A DNA stretch of 54,526 nucleotides from Desulfovibrio sp. (GTDB taxonomy: Bacteria > Desulfobacterota > Desulfovibrionia > Desulfovibrionales > Desulfovibrionaceae): contig JAITGC010000014.1 of assembly GCA_031280915.1 (NCBI GenBank), forward strand, positions 1-54,526, given 5' to 3'. The first letter of the stretch is position 1, and every line of letters begins with the position of its first letter. This document shows positions 26,690 through 35,489 of the stretch, piece by piece. The notes under the pieces are model-generated. The model was not told where the DNA came from. It made no database searches and saw only the letters and a list, made by a program, of their open reading frames with translations. The position numbers and the translations under genes are program-made.

Positions 26690-26717
26690 TTGGCAAAACA
26701 GAGACGCCCCATATCAA
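26690..26717 (+). promoter_or_regulatory. Possible promoter of nth
   Basis: -35 TTGGCA (26690-26695), 16-base spacer, -10 TATCAA (26712-26717), about 20 bases before the nth ribosome site. Confidence 0.35.
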
Positions 26718-26744
26718 GGATATTCCCCAAACCAAGGAAGACTC

Positions 26745-27428
26745 ATGACTTCTCTCCGTGCCGGGTGCCGTATGCGCGCCCAGAAAACCCTCGCCGCCCT
26801 CAGGATGCGCTATCCCAATCCCGCCGGCCAGTTGGTCGCCGGGAACGCCTGGGAACTGCTGGTCGCCACAGTGCTGGCGGCCCAGTGTACGGATGCGCGC
26901 GTCAATACCGTCACCCCCTCGCTCTTTACCCGTTGGCCCAATCCCGAAGCTTTGGCTGAGGCGGGTCAGGCGGAACTCGAAGCTGTCATACGCCCCACCG
27001 GCTTTTACCGCAATAAAGCCAAGAATCTCATTGGCGCGGCCAAACGTCTGCGGGACGTCTTTGGCGGAGCCGTGCCCCGCAGCCTTAAAGAACTTATCAG
27101 CTTGCCGGGAGTTGCCCGCAAGACGGCCAATGTCGTCTTGTTCGGCGCTTTCGGCATCAACGAGGGCCTCGCGGTGGATACGCACGTCAAACGCATCGCC
27201 CATCGCCTCGGCTTGACGGAAGAAACAGCCCCCGATGCCGTGGAAAAAGATTTGACGGCTCTTTTTCCACATGAGGAATGGGGGAACATCAACCACAGCA
27301 TGGTACTTTTCGGACGCGATGTCTGCCGCGCCAGAGGCCCTCGTTGCCAAGAATGCGCCATGGCCTCCTTTTGCCCACGTCTTGAACCGCCGCGCAAAAA
27401 TTCCCGCGGGGCGCGTCTTAAGAAATAA
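26745..27428 (+). CDS. nth: Endonuclease III, base-excision DNA glycosylase/AP lyase
   Basis: 227 residues. Removes oxidised pyrimidines. Helix-hairpin-helix ISLPGVARKTANVVLFGA (about 115) carries the catalytic Lys, VDTHVKRIAHRLGL (about 145) the catalytic Asp, and the C-terminal [4Fe-4S] cysteines have the C-X6-C-X2-C-X5-C spacing (CRARGPRCQECAMASFC). ATG at 26745 with AAGGA upstream; the frame extends further upstream but without conserved residues. The basic tail (RKNSRGARLKK) is slightly longer than in E. coli. Confidence 0.95.
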   Translation: MTSLRAGCRMRAQKTLAALRMRYPNPAGQLVAGNAWELLVATVLAAQCTDARVNTVTPSLFTRWPNPEALAEAGQAELEAVIRPTGFYRNKAKNLIGAAKRLRDVFGGAVPRSLKELISLPGVARKTANVVLFGAFGINEGLAVDTHVKRIAHRLGLTEETAPDAVEKDLTALFPHEEWGNINHSMVLFGRDVCRARGPRCQECAMASFCPRLEPPRKNSRGARLKK

Positions 27429-27476
27429 CTGGCCGTGCCGATGTAACCTTGGGATGAACGCAACTTGGGGGCTGCA

Positions 27477-28421
27477 ATGACGCAACACAAGCAGGCCAAT
27501 AATGAACTCGAGATCATTGAATTTGTCATCAATGAAATCCAGTCTGACGGCATAGCCTACAGCGGGCATTATGGCATAAATGTGGCCAAGGTACTGGAGA
27601 TTATCCGCTTGCCGGCAATAACCAACGTGCCGAGCAAGCACGACCCCTCAGTACTGGGCACATTCAACCTGCGGGGCAAGGTGCTGCCTATTCTTGACCT
27701 GGCGGCCTGGCTCGGCAAAGAGATGGCCGCCACAGACAACGCCAAAGTCATTGTGACGGAATTCAGCGGAGTTCAGGCGGCTTTTCTGGTTTCCGCCGTA
27801 AGGAGCATTCACCGGCTGACTTGGGATCGCATCGAAGCGCCCAACAAATATGTGCAGGCCTATTCGCGCGACAGCATCACCGGTATTCTGCGCATTGACG
27901 AAAAGGTGCTCTTTATCCTGGATATGGAAAAAATTCTCAGCGGGATGGACAGCACTCTGGATATGTCCAAAATTGAAGTGGATTCCACCCCAGTGGAAGG
28001 CGCCGGGCAATTTCATTTGCTCGTGGCGGATGATTCAAATTCTCTGCGCTCCATTCTGCGCTCTTCTCTGGAGAAATCCGGCTTCCGCGTCACCACCGCC
28101 AAAAGCGGCCGCGATGCTTGGGAATTGCTGCTGAAAGCCCAGGACGAGGCTCAGGCGGAAGGTGTGCCCGTTACCGACAAGATACATCTGATCATTTCAG
28201 ACATTGAAATGCCGGAAATGGACGGCCATGAACTCACCGCAAGAGTACGCGGCAACCCGGCCACCAAGGACATGCCTCTTATCCTTTTCTCTTCCCTGAT
28301 TACCGAAGCTTTACGCGCCAAGGGCATCAAGGTGGGGGCCGACAGGCAGGTCTCCAAACCCGATCTGCCGGGCCTGAACAGCATTATCCGCGAGCTGATC
28401 GCCACCAAACTGCACAAATAG
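27477..28421 (+). CDS. cheV: CheV, CheW-receiver chemotaxis coupling protein
   Basis: 314 residues. N-terminal CheW domain (about 10-165; VLGTFNLRGKVLPILDLAAW near 60) and C-terminal receiver domain (about 178-305) with the acidic pair in LLVADDSNSLR, the phospho-acceptor in IISDIEMPEMDGHE and a conserved Lys in QVSKPD. This is the CheV layout, which couples receptors to CheA and tunes adaptation by phosphorylation. ATG at 27477 with GGGGG upstream. It stands 48 bases after nth, without other che genes nearby. Confidence 0.93.
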   Translation: MTQHKQANNELEIIEFVINEIQSDGIAYSGHYGINVAKVLEIIRLPAITNVPSKHDPSVLGTFNLRGKVLPILDLAAWLGKEMAATDNAKVIVTEFSGVQAAFLVSAVRSIHRLTWDRIEAPNKYVQAYSRDSITGILRIDEKVLFILDMEKILSGMDSTLDMSKIEVDSTPVEGAGQFHLLVADDSNSLRSILRSSLEKSGFRVTTAKSGRDAWELLLKAQDEAQAEGVPVTDKIHLIISDIEMPEMDGHELTARVRGNPATKDMPLILFSSLITEALRAKGIKVGADRQVSKPDLPGLNSIIRELIATKLHK

Positions 28422-28605
28422 ATTCGATTTCCCGGCAACTGCTTACTTTGAAATTTTCGGGTAGAGATTCGGTCTGTCCCCAACCAAAGAAGGCAAGTTC
28501 TTGGCGGCGGGAGCGTGCTCTCTCAATGGCAGATAGCCGGAGCAAAAAACAACGCCTGACGCGAAATCGCGGCAAACTGGGCCGCTATCCGATTTTCCAA
28601 CCACC

Positions 28606-28634
28606 TTGCGCAGGGAACCCCTTGGTGCTACATT
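28606..28634 (+). promoter_or_regulatory. Possible promoter of the polysaccharide deacetylase gene
   Basis: -35 TTGCGC (28606-28611), 17-base spacer, -10 TACATT (28629-28634), about 60 bases before the ATG. The rest of the 274-base gap after cheV shows no gene I can support. Confidence 0.35.
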
Positions 28635-28695
28635 CGAGAACGCGCGGTCTTCGCCGTGTTGAACTGTAATAAAGCGTAACGGATTCCCTCCCACC

Positions 28696-29532
28696 ATGAA
28701 CAAATTCGCCGCCTGCTTGTCCGCTGTCGTCTGTTGCCTTTTGCAACTCGTCCCTCTTCCCACTGCCGCCAACGTTGTGGATGCGGACAGCATTATGACC
28801 CGGCGCATGGACGAAAACCTTTGTGTTCTGAGCTTTGACGACGGCCCTTCGCGCTTTACGCCGCATTTGCTCGACATGCTCAACGATTACGGCATACCGG
28901 CCACATTTTTTCTGGTGGGCGGCATGGCGGAGAAATACCCCGACATTGTGCGCCGCATAGTGGAAGAAGGTCATGAAGTAGGCAATCACACCTGGAGCCA
29001 TCCCAATCTGCGCAAAATCTCCCGCGAGCAGGCGCGGGAGGAAGTCGCGCGCACCAATGATCTGCTGACAAGCCTCGGCGCGCGCCCTGCCCATCTGCGT
29101 CCGCCCTATGGGGTTTTTGACGAGCATACGGTGAGCGTGGCCGAATCGCTGGGCCTTACCGTGGTGCTCTGGTCCACGGACTCCAAGGACTGGCGGCGCT
29201 TGCCGGCCAGCTACGCCACACTGCGCAACGGACACGGCTCTGTGTATCCGCAAGGAAAAACACACGGCATTTTTCTCTTTCACGACACGCACAAGAGCAC
29301 GGTGAACGATCTGCCGAGAATCGTCAAAGAACTGTACGAGGCAGGATGCAGCCGTTTTGTCACAGTCGGTGAATATCTGGGCGGCCAGGCCGATCCTGAA
29401 CCCGGCATACTGATGACGCGCCGCCTCCCCACAGTACCGCTCTCCTCCGCCGCCCCGTCGCCGGACACACCGGTGGAGCTTCTGCAAATACAGCTTGTGG
29501 AACGCCCTGAAAAAACGCCGGAACAGCAGTGA
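28696..29532 (+). CDS. Secreted polysaccharide deacetylase, NodB/CE4 family
   Basis: 278 residues. Signal peptide over about 1-25, then a NodB domain with all five family motifs: LSFDDGPSRFT (about 49), GNHTWSHPNL (about 97, metal histidines), RPPYGVFDEH (about 136), STDSKDW (about 160) and FLFHDTHKST (about 196). Acts outside the inner membrane on peptidoglycan or N-acetylhexosamine polymers. The C-terminal 50 residues are Pro-rich and unconserved-looking. Metal-dependent de-N-acetylation follows from the motifs; the polymer is unknown. Confidence 0.9.
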   Translation: MNKFAACLSAVVCCLLQLVPLPTAANVVDADSIMTRRMDENLCVLSFDDGPSRFTPHLLDMLNDYGIPATFFLVGGMAEKYPDIVRRIVEEGHEVGNHTWSHPNLRKISREQAREEVARTNDLLTSLGARPAHLRPPYGVFDEHTVSVAESLGLTVVLWSTDSKDWRRLPASYATLRNGHGSVYPQGKTHGIFLFHDTHKSTVNDLPRIVKELYEAGCSRFVTVGEYLGGQADPEPGILMTRRLPTVPLSSAAPSPDTPVELLQIQLVERPEKTPEQQ

Positions 29533-29600
29533 GAATTCTCCGGGGGAGACCTTTGACGGAAAACCACAATTTTTTCGAGACAGGCTTGTGTTTAGTCCCA

Positions 29601-30656
29601 CTAATGTCGTTTTTCGGCAAGAAGACTTTCCAGGGCAATCCGCAAATGTAGAAGGTCAACTTCCATATCGGTGGAGAGGCCGCCCGAGAGAAATTCCGTC
29701 AGCCCCATGCCCGGCGTCGCGCAGGAGGCGTCCAGATCCTGCGTCATGGGCCAGTACTTCAGCCTGAGCAGACGTACCGCGTGCAGGTGGTTGTAGCTGA
29801 CATAACGGTTGCTGAAAAATTCCACAAAACCCGACTCCGGCTTTTGCAACAGGGTCAGCGCGCCGTTGGCCCCGTGGGGCATGACCGAGCATTCAACGTT
29901 GGTCATGTAGCGCCATTGTCTGGCCTGAGGCATGTCCTCCGGCGTCATCACCTCAAAATCGAACTCCTTCAGTAAAGCCAGAACTTCCGTTTCATTGACC
30001 GGCCTGCGTCGGCCGATACGGCGCACAAAACAGCACTTGCCGCCTGGGAGCGTCCCCGCAACGGCAAGCAACCGCTCACGCGTCAACTCCACAAGCGGCA
30101 GGTACAACGGCAGGTTAAAGCCGGAGAGGCGCGGCGGCAGCATAAGCCGGCGCACTCTGTAGGCGCCTTGAGCCGGCAGCATGCGTTCCGGCGCAAGGCT
30201 GAACATGGCGAGGGATTCGCGCACAACGGGATTGTGCGTCGGTACAATATAGCTCCCCGTATAGCCGATGGATTCCATGGCCAACAGTTTAGGCAGACTT
30301 TCCATGGTCCAGTGCCAGAAATTCGCGCTGCCCGGCAGGTAAAAGGGCGCGGCCTCCTCCACTTCCGCGATGCCGTCAGGCTCAAGCCCGGCCAGCGCGT
30401 CACCCGCCAGCGCGGCCAGATGCGCGTCACCCGCCGGATAATGGCAGGATTCCGTCAAAATGAAGGGCAGGTCGCCTTCTCCATGCAGGGGCAGTAAAGC
30501 CTGGGAGGAGGAGCAGAGGCAAAGACAATCTTTGAGAGCGTAAAAAGTGAGATTCAGATGAGGCAGAGGCAGGGCGCGGCCACGTTGTCTGAAGCGGACA
30601 AGATAGTCTTCGGCGGGGATCAGAAGGGCGGACGCCTTGTCAAAACGCAGAGGCAT
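29601..30656 (-). CDS. Glycosyltransferase family 61-like protein (DUF563)
   Basis: 351 residues, no signal or membrane segment. SANFWHWTMESLPKLLAME (about 109) and the late MPHGANGALTLLQKPESGFV (about 258) followed by EFFS are the typical marks of the GT61/DUF563 group, which transfers pentose or hexosamine residues to glycans. ATG at 30656, 15 bases after the thiL stop, so probably read with serS-thiL. The acceptor is unknown; other surface-glycan genes occur elsewhere in the window. Confidence 0.8.
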   Translation of the reverse strand: MPLRFDKASALLIPAEDYLVRFRQRGRALPLPHLNLTFYALKDCLCLCSSSQALLPLHGEGDLPFILTESCHYPAGDAHLAALAGDALAGLEPDGIAEVEEAAPFYLPGSANFWHWTMESLPKLLAMESIGYTGSYIVPTHNPVVRESLAMFSLAPERMLPAQGAYRVRRLMLPPRLSGFNLPLYLPLVELTRERLLAVAGTLPGGKCCFVRRIGRRRPVNETEVLALLKEFDFEVMTPEDMPQARQWRYMTNVECSVMPHGANGALTLLQKPESGFVEFFSNRYVSYNHLHAVRLLRLKYWPMTQDLDASCATPGMGLTEFLSGGLSTDMEVDLLHLRIALESLLAEKRH

Positions 30657-30671
30657 GCTTGTTTCCCGGAT

Positions 30672-31679
30672 TCAACCTGTTGTGAAATGATCAAAACCTT
30701 CGGCCTTGAGCGGTTTGCCGTTAGCAATGATATCCGGCTGTTCCGTCACGACGCCCAGAGGTCTGAGATCGGGAACGGCCCTTCGCAGTTTCGCCAAGAG
30801 ATCGGGCGCGCACGCGCCAAGCAGGGCATAGTCTTCTCCACCAAGCAAGGCCTCTGTAACGGGGTCCAGTTCTTGTTCCAAAGCGAAGCGTCGCACTTCG
30901 GGATGTATTGTCTCCGGCGGCAACCGCAGGCTTGCGCCGAACTGGCGTACAGGTTCCCCGCCTTGCCCTTCCCGGGTTTGGAGCAGACGCGGCAGGTCGC
31001 GCGCGATGCCGTCAGAGACATCCATAACAGATGGCGGGTTTTCAGCATCTGCAAAGCCGGAAATGACGAGACCGGCCTCGATTTGCGGCAGGGGGCGCAA
31101 GTGGGCCGCGCAGGCGGCCGGCCAGGCGGGGGCGGCTTCGCGTCCCCGTGCCTCAAGTATGCGCAGCCCCACACGCGCGAGGCCCAGCCTCCCGACCACA
31201 AAGAGAAAATCACCGGGTTTGCAGCCGCCGCGCCGCAGATCAAGGCTGTCCCCCACTGTTTCGCCCCATATGGTGACGGCAATGCAGAGATGCTCGCAAG
31301 CGGACAAATCTCCCCCCGCGAGAATCGTGTCGTATTGTCCGGCCAAGGCGGCCATGCCGCTGAAAAAATCCTCAAGCCACATCTGCTCGGTGCGCGGGGG
31401 CAGGCCGAGGCAGAGCGTGAAACCGAGCGGTTTCGCGCCGCAAGCGGCCATGTCGCTGAGGTTGACAGCCAAGGCCTTGTATCCGATTTCCTGTGGGGTA
31501 AAATAGCTGCGCCTGAAGTGCACGTCTTCCAGAAAAAGGTCGCTGCTCACACACAGGTGTTTATCGGCCTTGATAACGGCCGCGTCGTCGCCGCGTCCGA
31601 GAAGCAGGGAGGCGTGACTGTTGGGGAAATGCCGCGCGAGACGGGACAGGACGAAATCTTCGGAGAGGAGTGAATTCAC
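30672..31679 (-). CDS. thiL: Thiamine-monophosphate kinase
   Basis: 335 residues. Last step of thiamine diphosphate synthesis. GRGDDAAVI (about 28), [13 protein letters not shown] (about 44), [14 protein letters not shown] (about 70) and [11 protein letters not shown] (about 118) give the acidic metal/ATP sites; [14 protein letters not shown] lies about 218. The start is GTG at 31679, overlapping the serS stop (GTGA), implying translational coupling. Confidence 0.92.
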   Translation of the reverse strand: MNSLLSEDFVLSRLARHFPNSHASLLLGRGDDAAVIKADKHLCVSSDLFLEDVHFRRSYFTPQEIGYKALAVNLSDMAACGAKPLGFTLCLGLPPRTEQMWLEDFFSGMAALAGQYDTILAGGDLSACEHLCIAVTIWGETVGDSLDLRRGGCKPGDFLFVVGRLGLARVGLRILEARGREAAPAWPAACAAHLRPLPQIEAGLVISGFADAENPPSVMDVSDGIARDLPRLLQTREGQGGEPVRQFGASLRLPPETIHPEVRRFALEQELDPVTEALLGGEDYALLGACAPDLLAKLRRAVPDLRPLGVVTEQPDIIANGKPLKAEGFDHFTTG

Positions 31680-32956
31680 GGCTGTTGTCGCGCTTCAATG
31701 AACTCCAGGCCGTTCATGTAGGGGATAAGAACCTTCGGCAGACGCACACCGCCGTCCTTTTGCTGCCCGTTTTCCAGAATAGCGGCTATGGCGCGCCCTG
31801 TGGGCAGGCCGGAGCCGTTGAGCGTGTGGAGAAAAACGGCTTTGCCGCCCCTGGGCTTGAAGCGGATATTGGCCCGACGGGCCTGAAAATCCGTACAGTT
31901 GGAACAGGAGGAGATTTCACGGTAAATTTTTTGCGCGGGCAACCAGACTTCCACATCGTAGGTTTTGGCGCTGCTGAAACCCATGTCGCCGGTGCAGAGA
32001 GAAATGACCCTGTGGGGCAATTCCAGCAGTTCCAGCAGGCGGCAGGCATGGCCGCACATGATTTCAAGCTGATTGAAGCTGTCGTCCGGATGCGCGAAGC
32101 GCACCATCTCCACCTTGGTGAACTGGTGCATGCGGATGATGCCCCGAGTGTCTTTGCCGGCGGCGCCGGCTTCCGCCCGGAAACACGGTGTGGCGGCACA
32201 GCAGGCGTACGGCAGACTTTCCTCTTCCAACACTTCGCCGGCATACAGATTTGTCAGCGGTACCTCGGCGGTGGGAATCAAAAATTGATCCCTGCCGCGC
32301 AGAGCGAAAAGGTCGTCCTCAAACTTCGGAAGTTGGCCTGTACCTGTCATGGCGGCACGATTGACTATAAATGGGGGATTTATCTCAACATAACCGTTTG
32401 CAGCATGTTGATCCAGAAAAAAGTTGACCAGCGCCCGTTCCAGCCTGGCGGCCCACCCCCGGAAACAGACGAAACGGCTGCCCGACAGGCGGCTTGCTCG
32501 TTCAAAATCCAATCCGCCCAGGCGTGTGCCGATATCTCCGTGCTCGGCGGGCAAAAAATCAAAATTCCGCAGTTCGCCCCAACGCCTGGCCTCCACGTTT
32601 TCCGTCTCGTCTCTGCCCTTGGGCGCAGTGTCATCCGGTATATTGGGTACGCGCATCAGCCATGCTTCCACATCGCTTTTGGCCCGCTCCGTTTCCGCAT
32701 CCAGCGTCTTGATACGTTCGGAAAGCACGCCCAGTTCCGCCTGCATGGGCGCAATGTCCCCGCCTTCGCGTTTGAGAGCTGCCACTTGTCCGGATGCCGC
32801 GTTGCGGCGGCTTTTCATCTCTTCCACTTCGGCGAGCAGAGCGCGGCGGCGCTTGTCCAGGGCAAAGAATTCTTCAACGTCAATGTCCGAATGACGATCC
32901 GCCAAAGCCCTGGCAAGGATATCGGATTGTTTTTGCGCCAATTTGAGGTCAATCAT
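31676..32956 (-). CDS. serS: Seryl-tRNA synthetase
   Basis: 426 residues. Class II synthetase: N-terminal coiled-coil tRNA-binding arm (about 30-100), [16 protein letters not shown] (about 220), motif 2 in [20 protein letters not shown] (about 265) and motif 3 [17 protein letters not shown] (about 372). ATG at 32956 is preceded by GGAG at five bases; the frame extends 16 codons further without a ribosome site. Heads a serS-thiL-GT61 unit. Confidence 0.96.
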   Translation of the reverse strand: MIDLKLAQKQSDILARALADRHSDIDVEEFFALDKRRRALLAEVEEMKSRRNAASGQVAALKREGGDIAPMQAELGVLSERIKTLDAETERAKSDVEAWLMRVPNIPDDTAPKGRDETENVEARRWGELRNFDFLPAEHGDIGTRLGGLDFERASRLSGSRFVCFRGWAARLERALVNFFLDQHAANGYVEINPPFIVNRAAMTGTGQLPKFEDDLFALRGRDQFLIPTAEVPLTNLYAGEVLEEESLPYACCAATPCFRAEAGAAGKDTRGIIRMHQFTKVEMVRFAHPDDSFNQLEIMCGHACRLLELLELPHRVISLCTGDMGFSSAKTYDVEVWLPAQKIYREISSCSNCTDFQARRANIRFKPRGGKAVFLHTLNGSGLPTGRAIAAILENGQQKDGGVRLPKVLIPYMNGLEFIEARQQP

Positions 32957-33037
32957 GCGGACTCCGAATGCAACAGTGTGGATTTGTTCATATCTGTCCG
33001 TCAAGCACCTGTCAACAGAGCTTTGGAAATTCCTTAT

Positions 33038-33379
33038 TCACAATCCCGCGTAATCCATCACACTGTTCAGTCCCGCGCTGCTTGAGCGCAGCCCGCCATC
33101 AAAGACGTGGCGGCTGAGCCGCCAGTTTTCAATGTCCAGCACATCCAGCTTCCCTCTGTGTTCCGGCCCGATATGCCGCGCCAGGAGATGGAGCGTCTCC
33201 TCCAAAGGGAAATACAGCCCTTCAAAGCTGATGCGCACTGTCTCTTCTTCGCGCCGGAGTATTGATCCGTCTTGTCCATCCGAAATCGCATCGGAGCAAA
33301 TCTTGACCAGGGCCGTAAAAAAATCGTCCGAAACCGGCTGGATATGGCCGTATACTTTGATGAGGACGCGGCCGCTCAC
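33038..33379 (-). CDS. Hypothetical protein of 113 residues
   Basis: Not recognised. Starts best at GTG 33379, overlapping the stop of the upstream TPR gene (GTGA); a TTG at 33403 is possible. The product is soluble with alternating hydrophobic and acidic segments (VLIKVYGHIQPVSDDFFTAL, then FEGLYFPLEETLHLLARHI) and a short basic middle. The coupling to the TPR protein and lipoprotein genes suggests a shared role. It ends 81 bases before the serS start region. Confidence 0.6.
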   Translation of the reverse strand: MSGRVLIKVYGHIQPVSDDFFTALVKICSDAISDGQDGSILRREEETVRISFEGLYFPLEETLHLLARHIGPEHRGKLDVLDIENWRLSRHVFDGGLRSSSAGLNSVMDYAGL

Positions 33380-34404
33380 GGAGATTCCGCCGACTTGAGG
33401 CAATGCCCCTTATCGCGGGCCTCCGCAAGCCCCTCACAGTCTCCCAGGGCGCAGGCTCCGGCAAAATCTTCACACATTCCCCCGTAGTTGCCGCGTAAAA
33501 AACGCACCGCTCCCCGCGTCCGCAAACGTCCGGCCGTCTCTTTCCCCGTCGCCGGCAGACCCGTGGTCATGAGGGCATTCAGGTCATCTTCGGCCAGGGC
33601 CAGCCGGCCCAGGCGCATGAGGGCCAGAGCGCGGATATAGCGGGCGCGGTACAAATCCGGCTTCAAGTTCAATGCTTCATCGCATGATTGTGCACATTGT
33701 TCCGGCAGGTTCCGCTGCAATTGAGCTTCGGCCAGCGCAAGGCGCACGGCGGGGCTTTGTGGAGCAAGCCGCGCCGCCTTTTCCAGCAGCGACAAGGCCT
33801 CGGCACTCACGAACATGCCTCCGGACGTCGGCCCAATGACCTCCTTGACCTGCCAAAGCCCTTCAAGGGTATCGGCCTGGCTGTCGGAGAGGCCCGCCGC
33901 ACCTTTGACCGGGCCGCCAAGGGAGCCGTTGGCCGTTGTTTCATTTGCCGGCGTTGTTTGCAGCGCAAGGCCGGTTTCCTCGATAATGGCCCTCCAGAAG
34001 CGCGAAAGCTCCGGATTATGGAGAGCAAGGATCGTGTCTTCCGACAGGCTTTGGCGCGGCTGAAGAATAACGACGGCATGGGGCAGGGTTGGCCGCGGCT
34101 CTGCCGGTTGAACCGCAACGGCGTATATTTGCGCAGCCAGGGCCCGCCTGTCGTTCCTGTCAAGTTCGAAGAGAAGCAGGTTATGCCGGACGGGCAAGCT
34201 CTCAGCCGCCTTGTCCAAGGCGTTGAGCCAAGCGGCGGCACGCGCCCTGGCGTACGAGGATTTGGCATCCGCGCGCGGCCCGCTCACCAAACGCTCGACG
34301 GCCGTAAAAACCGTGGAGTCCGCTTTCGCGTGACATGTGTGCCCGATGCCGGCAAAAAACGCCAGCAGGGTCAGGCAGCAAATGCCTTTATTTTTTGCCT
34401 TCAA
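33376..34404 (-). CDS. Secreted tetratricopeptide-repeat protein
   Basis: 342 residues. TTG start at 34404 (no ATG near) overlaps the end of the upstream lipoprotein gene by 17 bases. N-terminal signal peptide (GICCLTLLAFFAGIGHTCHA). The C-terminal half has TPR-like helices (LLEKAARLAPQSPAVRLALAE, shortened here; then DLYRARYIRALALMRLGRLA). The middle (about 60-175) is not recognised. Probably periplasmic, scaffold-like; role unknown. The tight overlap with both neighbours argues that the three work together. Confidence 0.75.
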   Translation of the reverse strand: MKAKNKGICCLTLLAFFAGIGHTCHAKADSTVFTAVERLVSGPRADAKSSYARARAAAWLNALDKAAESLPVRHNLLLFELDRNDRRALAAQIYAVAVQPAEPRPTLPHAVVILQPRQSLSEDTILALHNPELSRFWRAIIEETGLALQTTPANETTANGSLGGPVKGAAGLSDSQADTLEGLWQVKEVIGPTSGGMFVSAEALSLLEKAARLAPQSPAVRLALAEAQLQRNLPEQCAQSCDEALNLKPDLYRARYIRALALMRLGRLALAEDDLNALMTTGLPATGKETAGRLRTRGAVRFLRGNYGGMCEDFAGACALGDCEGLAEARDKGHCLKSAESP

Positions 34405-34978
34405 TGGTTTGCACGACTTTGTGCGCCACCGGTTTGGCGAGATCCCGCAAAGTGTCCAGCAGCAGGTTTTCCGCAGCCGAGCTTGTGGGCAAGCCCGTGC
34501 GCGACTGGGCCGAATTGAAGGAATCTTTCAGGAGGCGTTTCTGACGATTGGCCAAATAGTAGGTGACGCGCAATTCCGTTGAGAGTTCCGTGGCTGAAAT
34601 TTCCTTCAGCCAGAGGGAATTCAATTCGCCCGTGACCATGTAGTCCGGATTGCCGTTGCGGGCCTGCTTGAAGGTGGACGCATAGGAGACCTGCATGCCG
34701 TTGCGCGCGAGTTCATCCGCGAGGGCGCGGCTAACCCAGTCCGCCACGCTGTCGCTGGTGACAAAGGCACTGTTGTCACGGCGTACGCCAAGGCTTGTGC
34801 GGTCAGAACGGCTGTCGGAAAAGGTGACGACGGTGATGGTCGGAGCGTTGGGCGCGGGCAGAACGGCTGCATCCAATGGCGGTTGCGGCAGCAGGCGCAC
34901 ATTGTTGCTCGGGCCGCATGCCGCGAGAAGCAGGATAAAAAGCAGCGGCAGGTGCGGGACAAATCTGGTATGGTTCAT
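34388..34978 (-). CDS. Outer-membrane-type lipoprotein, YajG-like
   Basis: 196 residues. ATG at 34978 with GAGG upstream. Signal peptide ending in the lipobox LLLAAC (cysteine at about residue 21). The mature part begins VRLLPQPPLD and includes FSDSRSDRTSLGVRRD and a region rich in Ser/Ala/Leu, recalling YajG-type lipoproteins; that match is from memory of the pattern and is weak. A strong promoter lies upstream (35040-35068). First gene of the lipoprotein-TPR-hypothetical unit. Confidence 0.75.
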   Translation of the reverse strand: MNHTRFVPHLPLLFILLLAACGPSNNVRLLPQPPLDAAVLPAPNAPTITVVTFSDSRSDRTSLGVRRDNSAFVTSDSVADWVSRALADELARNGMQVSYASTFKQARNGNPDYMVTGELNSLWLKEISATELSTELRVTYYLANRQKRLLKDSFNSAQSRTGLPTSSAAENLLLDTLRDLAKPVAHKVVQTIEGKK

Positions 34979-35039
34979 GGCGACCTCATCGCTGGAGTTA
35001 ATGGCGACATTGTTGAGAATAAAACCTGACGATTTCTTG

Positions 35040-35068
35040 ATTATATCTAGATTGTGGTCTACTGGCAA
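35040..35068 (-). promoter_or_regulatory. Strong promoter of the lipoprotein gene
   Basis: Minus strand: -35 TTGCCA (35063-35068), 17-base spacer, perfect -10 TATAAT (35040-35045). Start near 35033, leader about 55 bases. Confidence 0.75.
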
Positions 35069-35112
35069 GAGTTTTCTGGCGGCGAGCCTCTGCCCTTAAT
35101 GCCAGGAGAAGC

Positions 35113-35141
35113 TTTACAATTCCCGTTTTGGCGACTAGAAT
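35113..35141 (+). promoter_or_regulatory. Promoter of the menaquinone-containing gene run
   Basis: -35 TTTACA (35113-35118), 17-base spacer, -10 TAGAAT (35136-35141). Start near 35148, leaving a leader of about 156 bases before the first gene at 35304. Confidence 0.55.
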
Positions 35142-35180
35142 GGCGAAAAAAGGGCGGGGGCCGGCAGTTTCCGTTCTTTT

Positions 35181-35233
35181 ACCCGTCCGGCTTGCCCGTT
35201 GTGGGTTTGGCCATTCCCCTACGGACGGGTTTT
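35181..35233 (+). promoter_or_regulatory. Leader hairpin with T-run, candidate attenuator
   Basis: ACCCGTCCG (35181-35189) pairs perfectly with CGGACGGGT (35222-35230) around a 32-base loop that can itself fold (CCCG-TTG-TGGG), and a TTTT tract ends the stem. It lies between the predicted promoter and the first gene, so it could terminate or regulate the transcript. No known riboswitch class is recognised. Confidence 0.45.
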
Positions 35234-35303
35234 AATCAGCAAGTTTATGGCGTTTCCCACGTCGCGCAGGCGCGAAAAACGCCGGAGTATGCCCGGAGTA
35301 CGC

Positions 35304-35489
35304 ATGGACAAGGCGCAAAAGGAAATTCTTCAGACCGCCAAGGAATTGACCGCCAAATTCATTGAAACCCGTACCATTTCACCCAATAATTTCGCTGAAA
35401 TTTTTCCTGTGATATACCGGGTTGTCAGAGAGACCGTTCCCCAAGGCGGAACCGACGAGGGGAAAACGCCAGGGCGTGGCCCGAGGTGA
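35304..35489 (+). CDS. Small conserved-looking hypothetical protein
   Basis: 61 residues, acidic-basic mixed, soluble and probably helical (MDKAQKEILQTAKELTAKFI). ATG at 35304 has GGAG five bases upstream. The stop overlaps the menG start (TGATG), so the two are co-translated. The tail (GTDEGKTPGRGPR) looks disordered. I do not recognise a family. It may be an accessory of the quinone methyltransferase; this rests only on the coupling. Confidence 0.65.
   Translation: MDKAQKEILQTAKELTAKFIETRTISPNNFAEIFPVIYRVVRETVPQGGTDEGKTPGRGPR

Larger units (their letters stand above)
34979..35303. other. Divergent regulatory region, 325 bases
   Basis: It holds two divergent promoters (minus 35040-35068, plus 35113-35141) and a long hairpin in the plus-strand leader (35181-35230). 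No protein-coding frame with a supported start is seen inside it. Confidence 0.6.

Noticed and set aside
26544-27641. 365-codon minus-strand frame across nth
   Set aside because: Opposite strand of nth, which has all catalytic and iron-sulfur motifs; the antisense peptide is low complexity Gly/Arg/His-rich.
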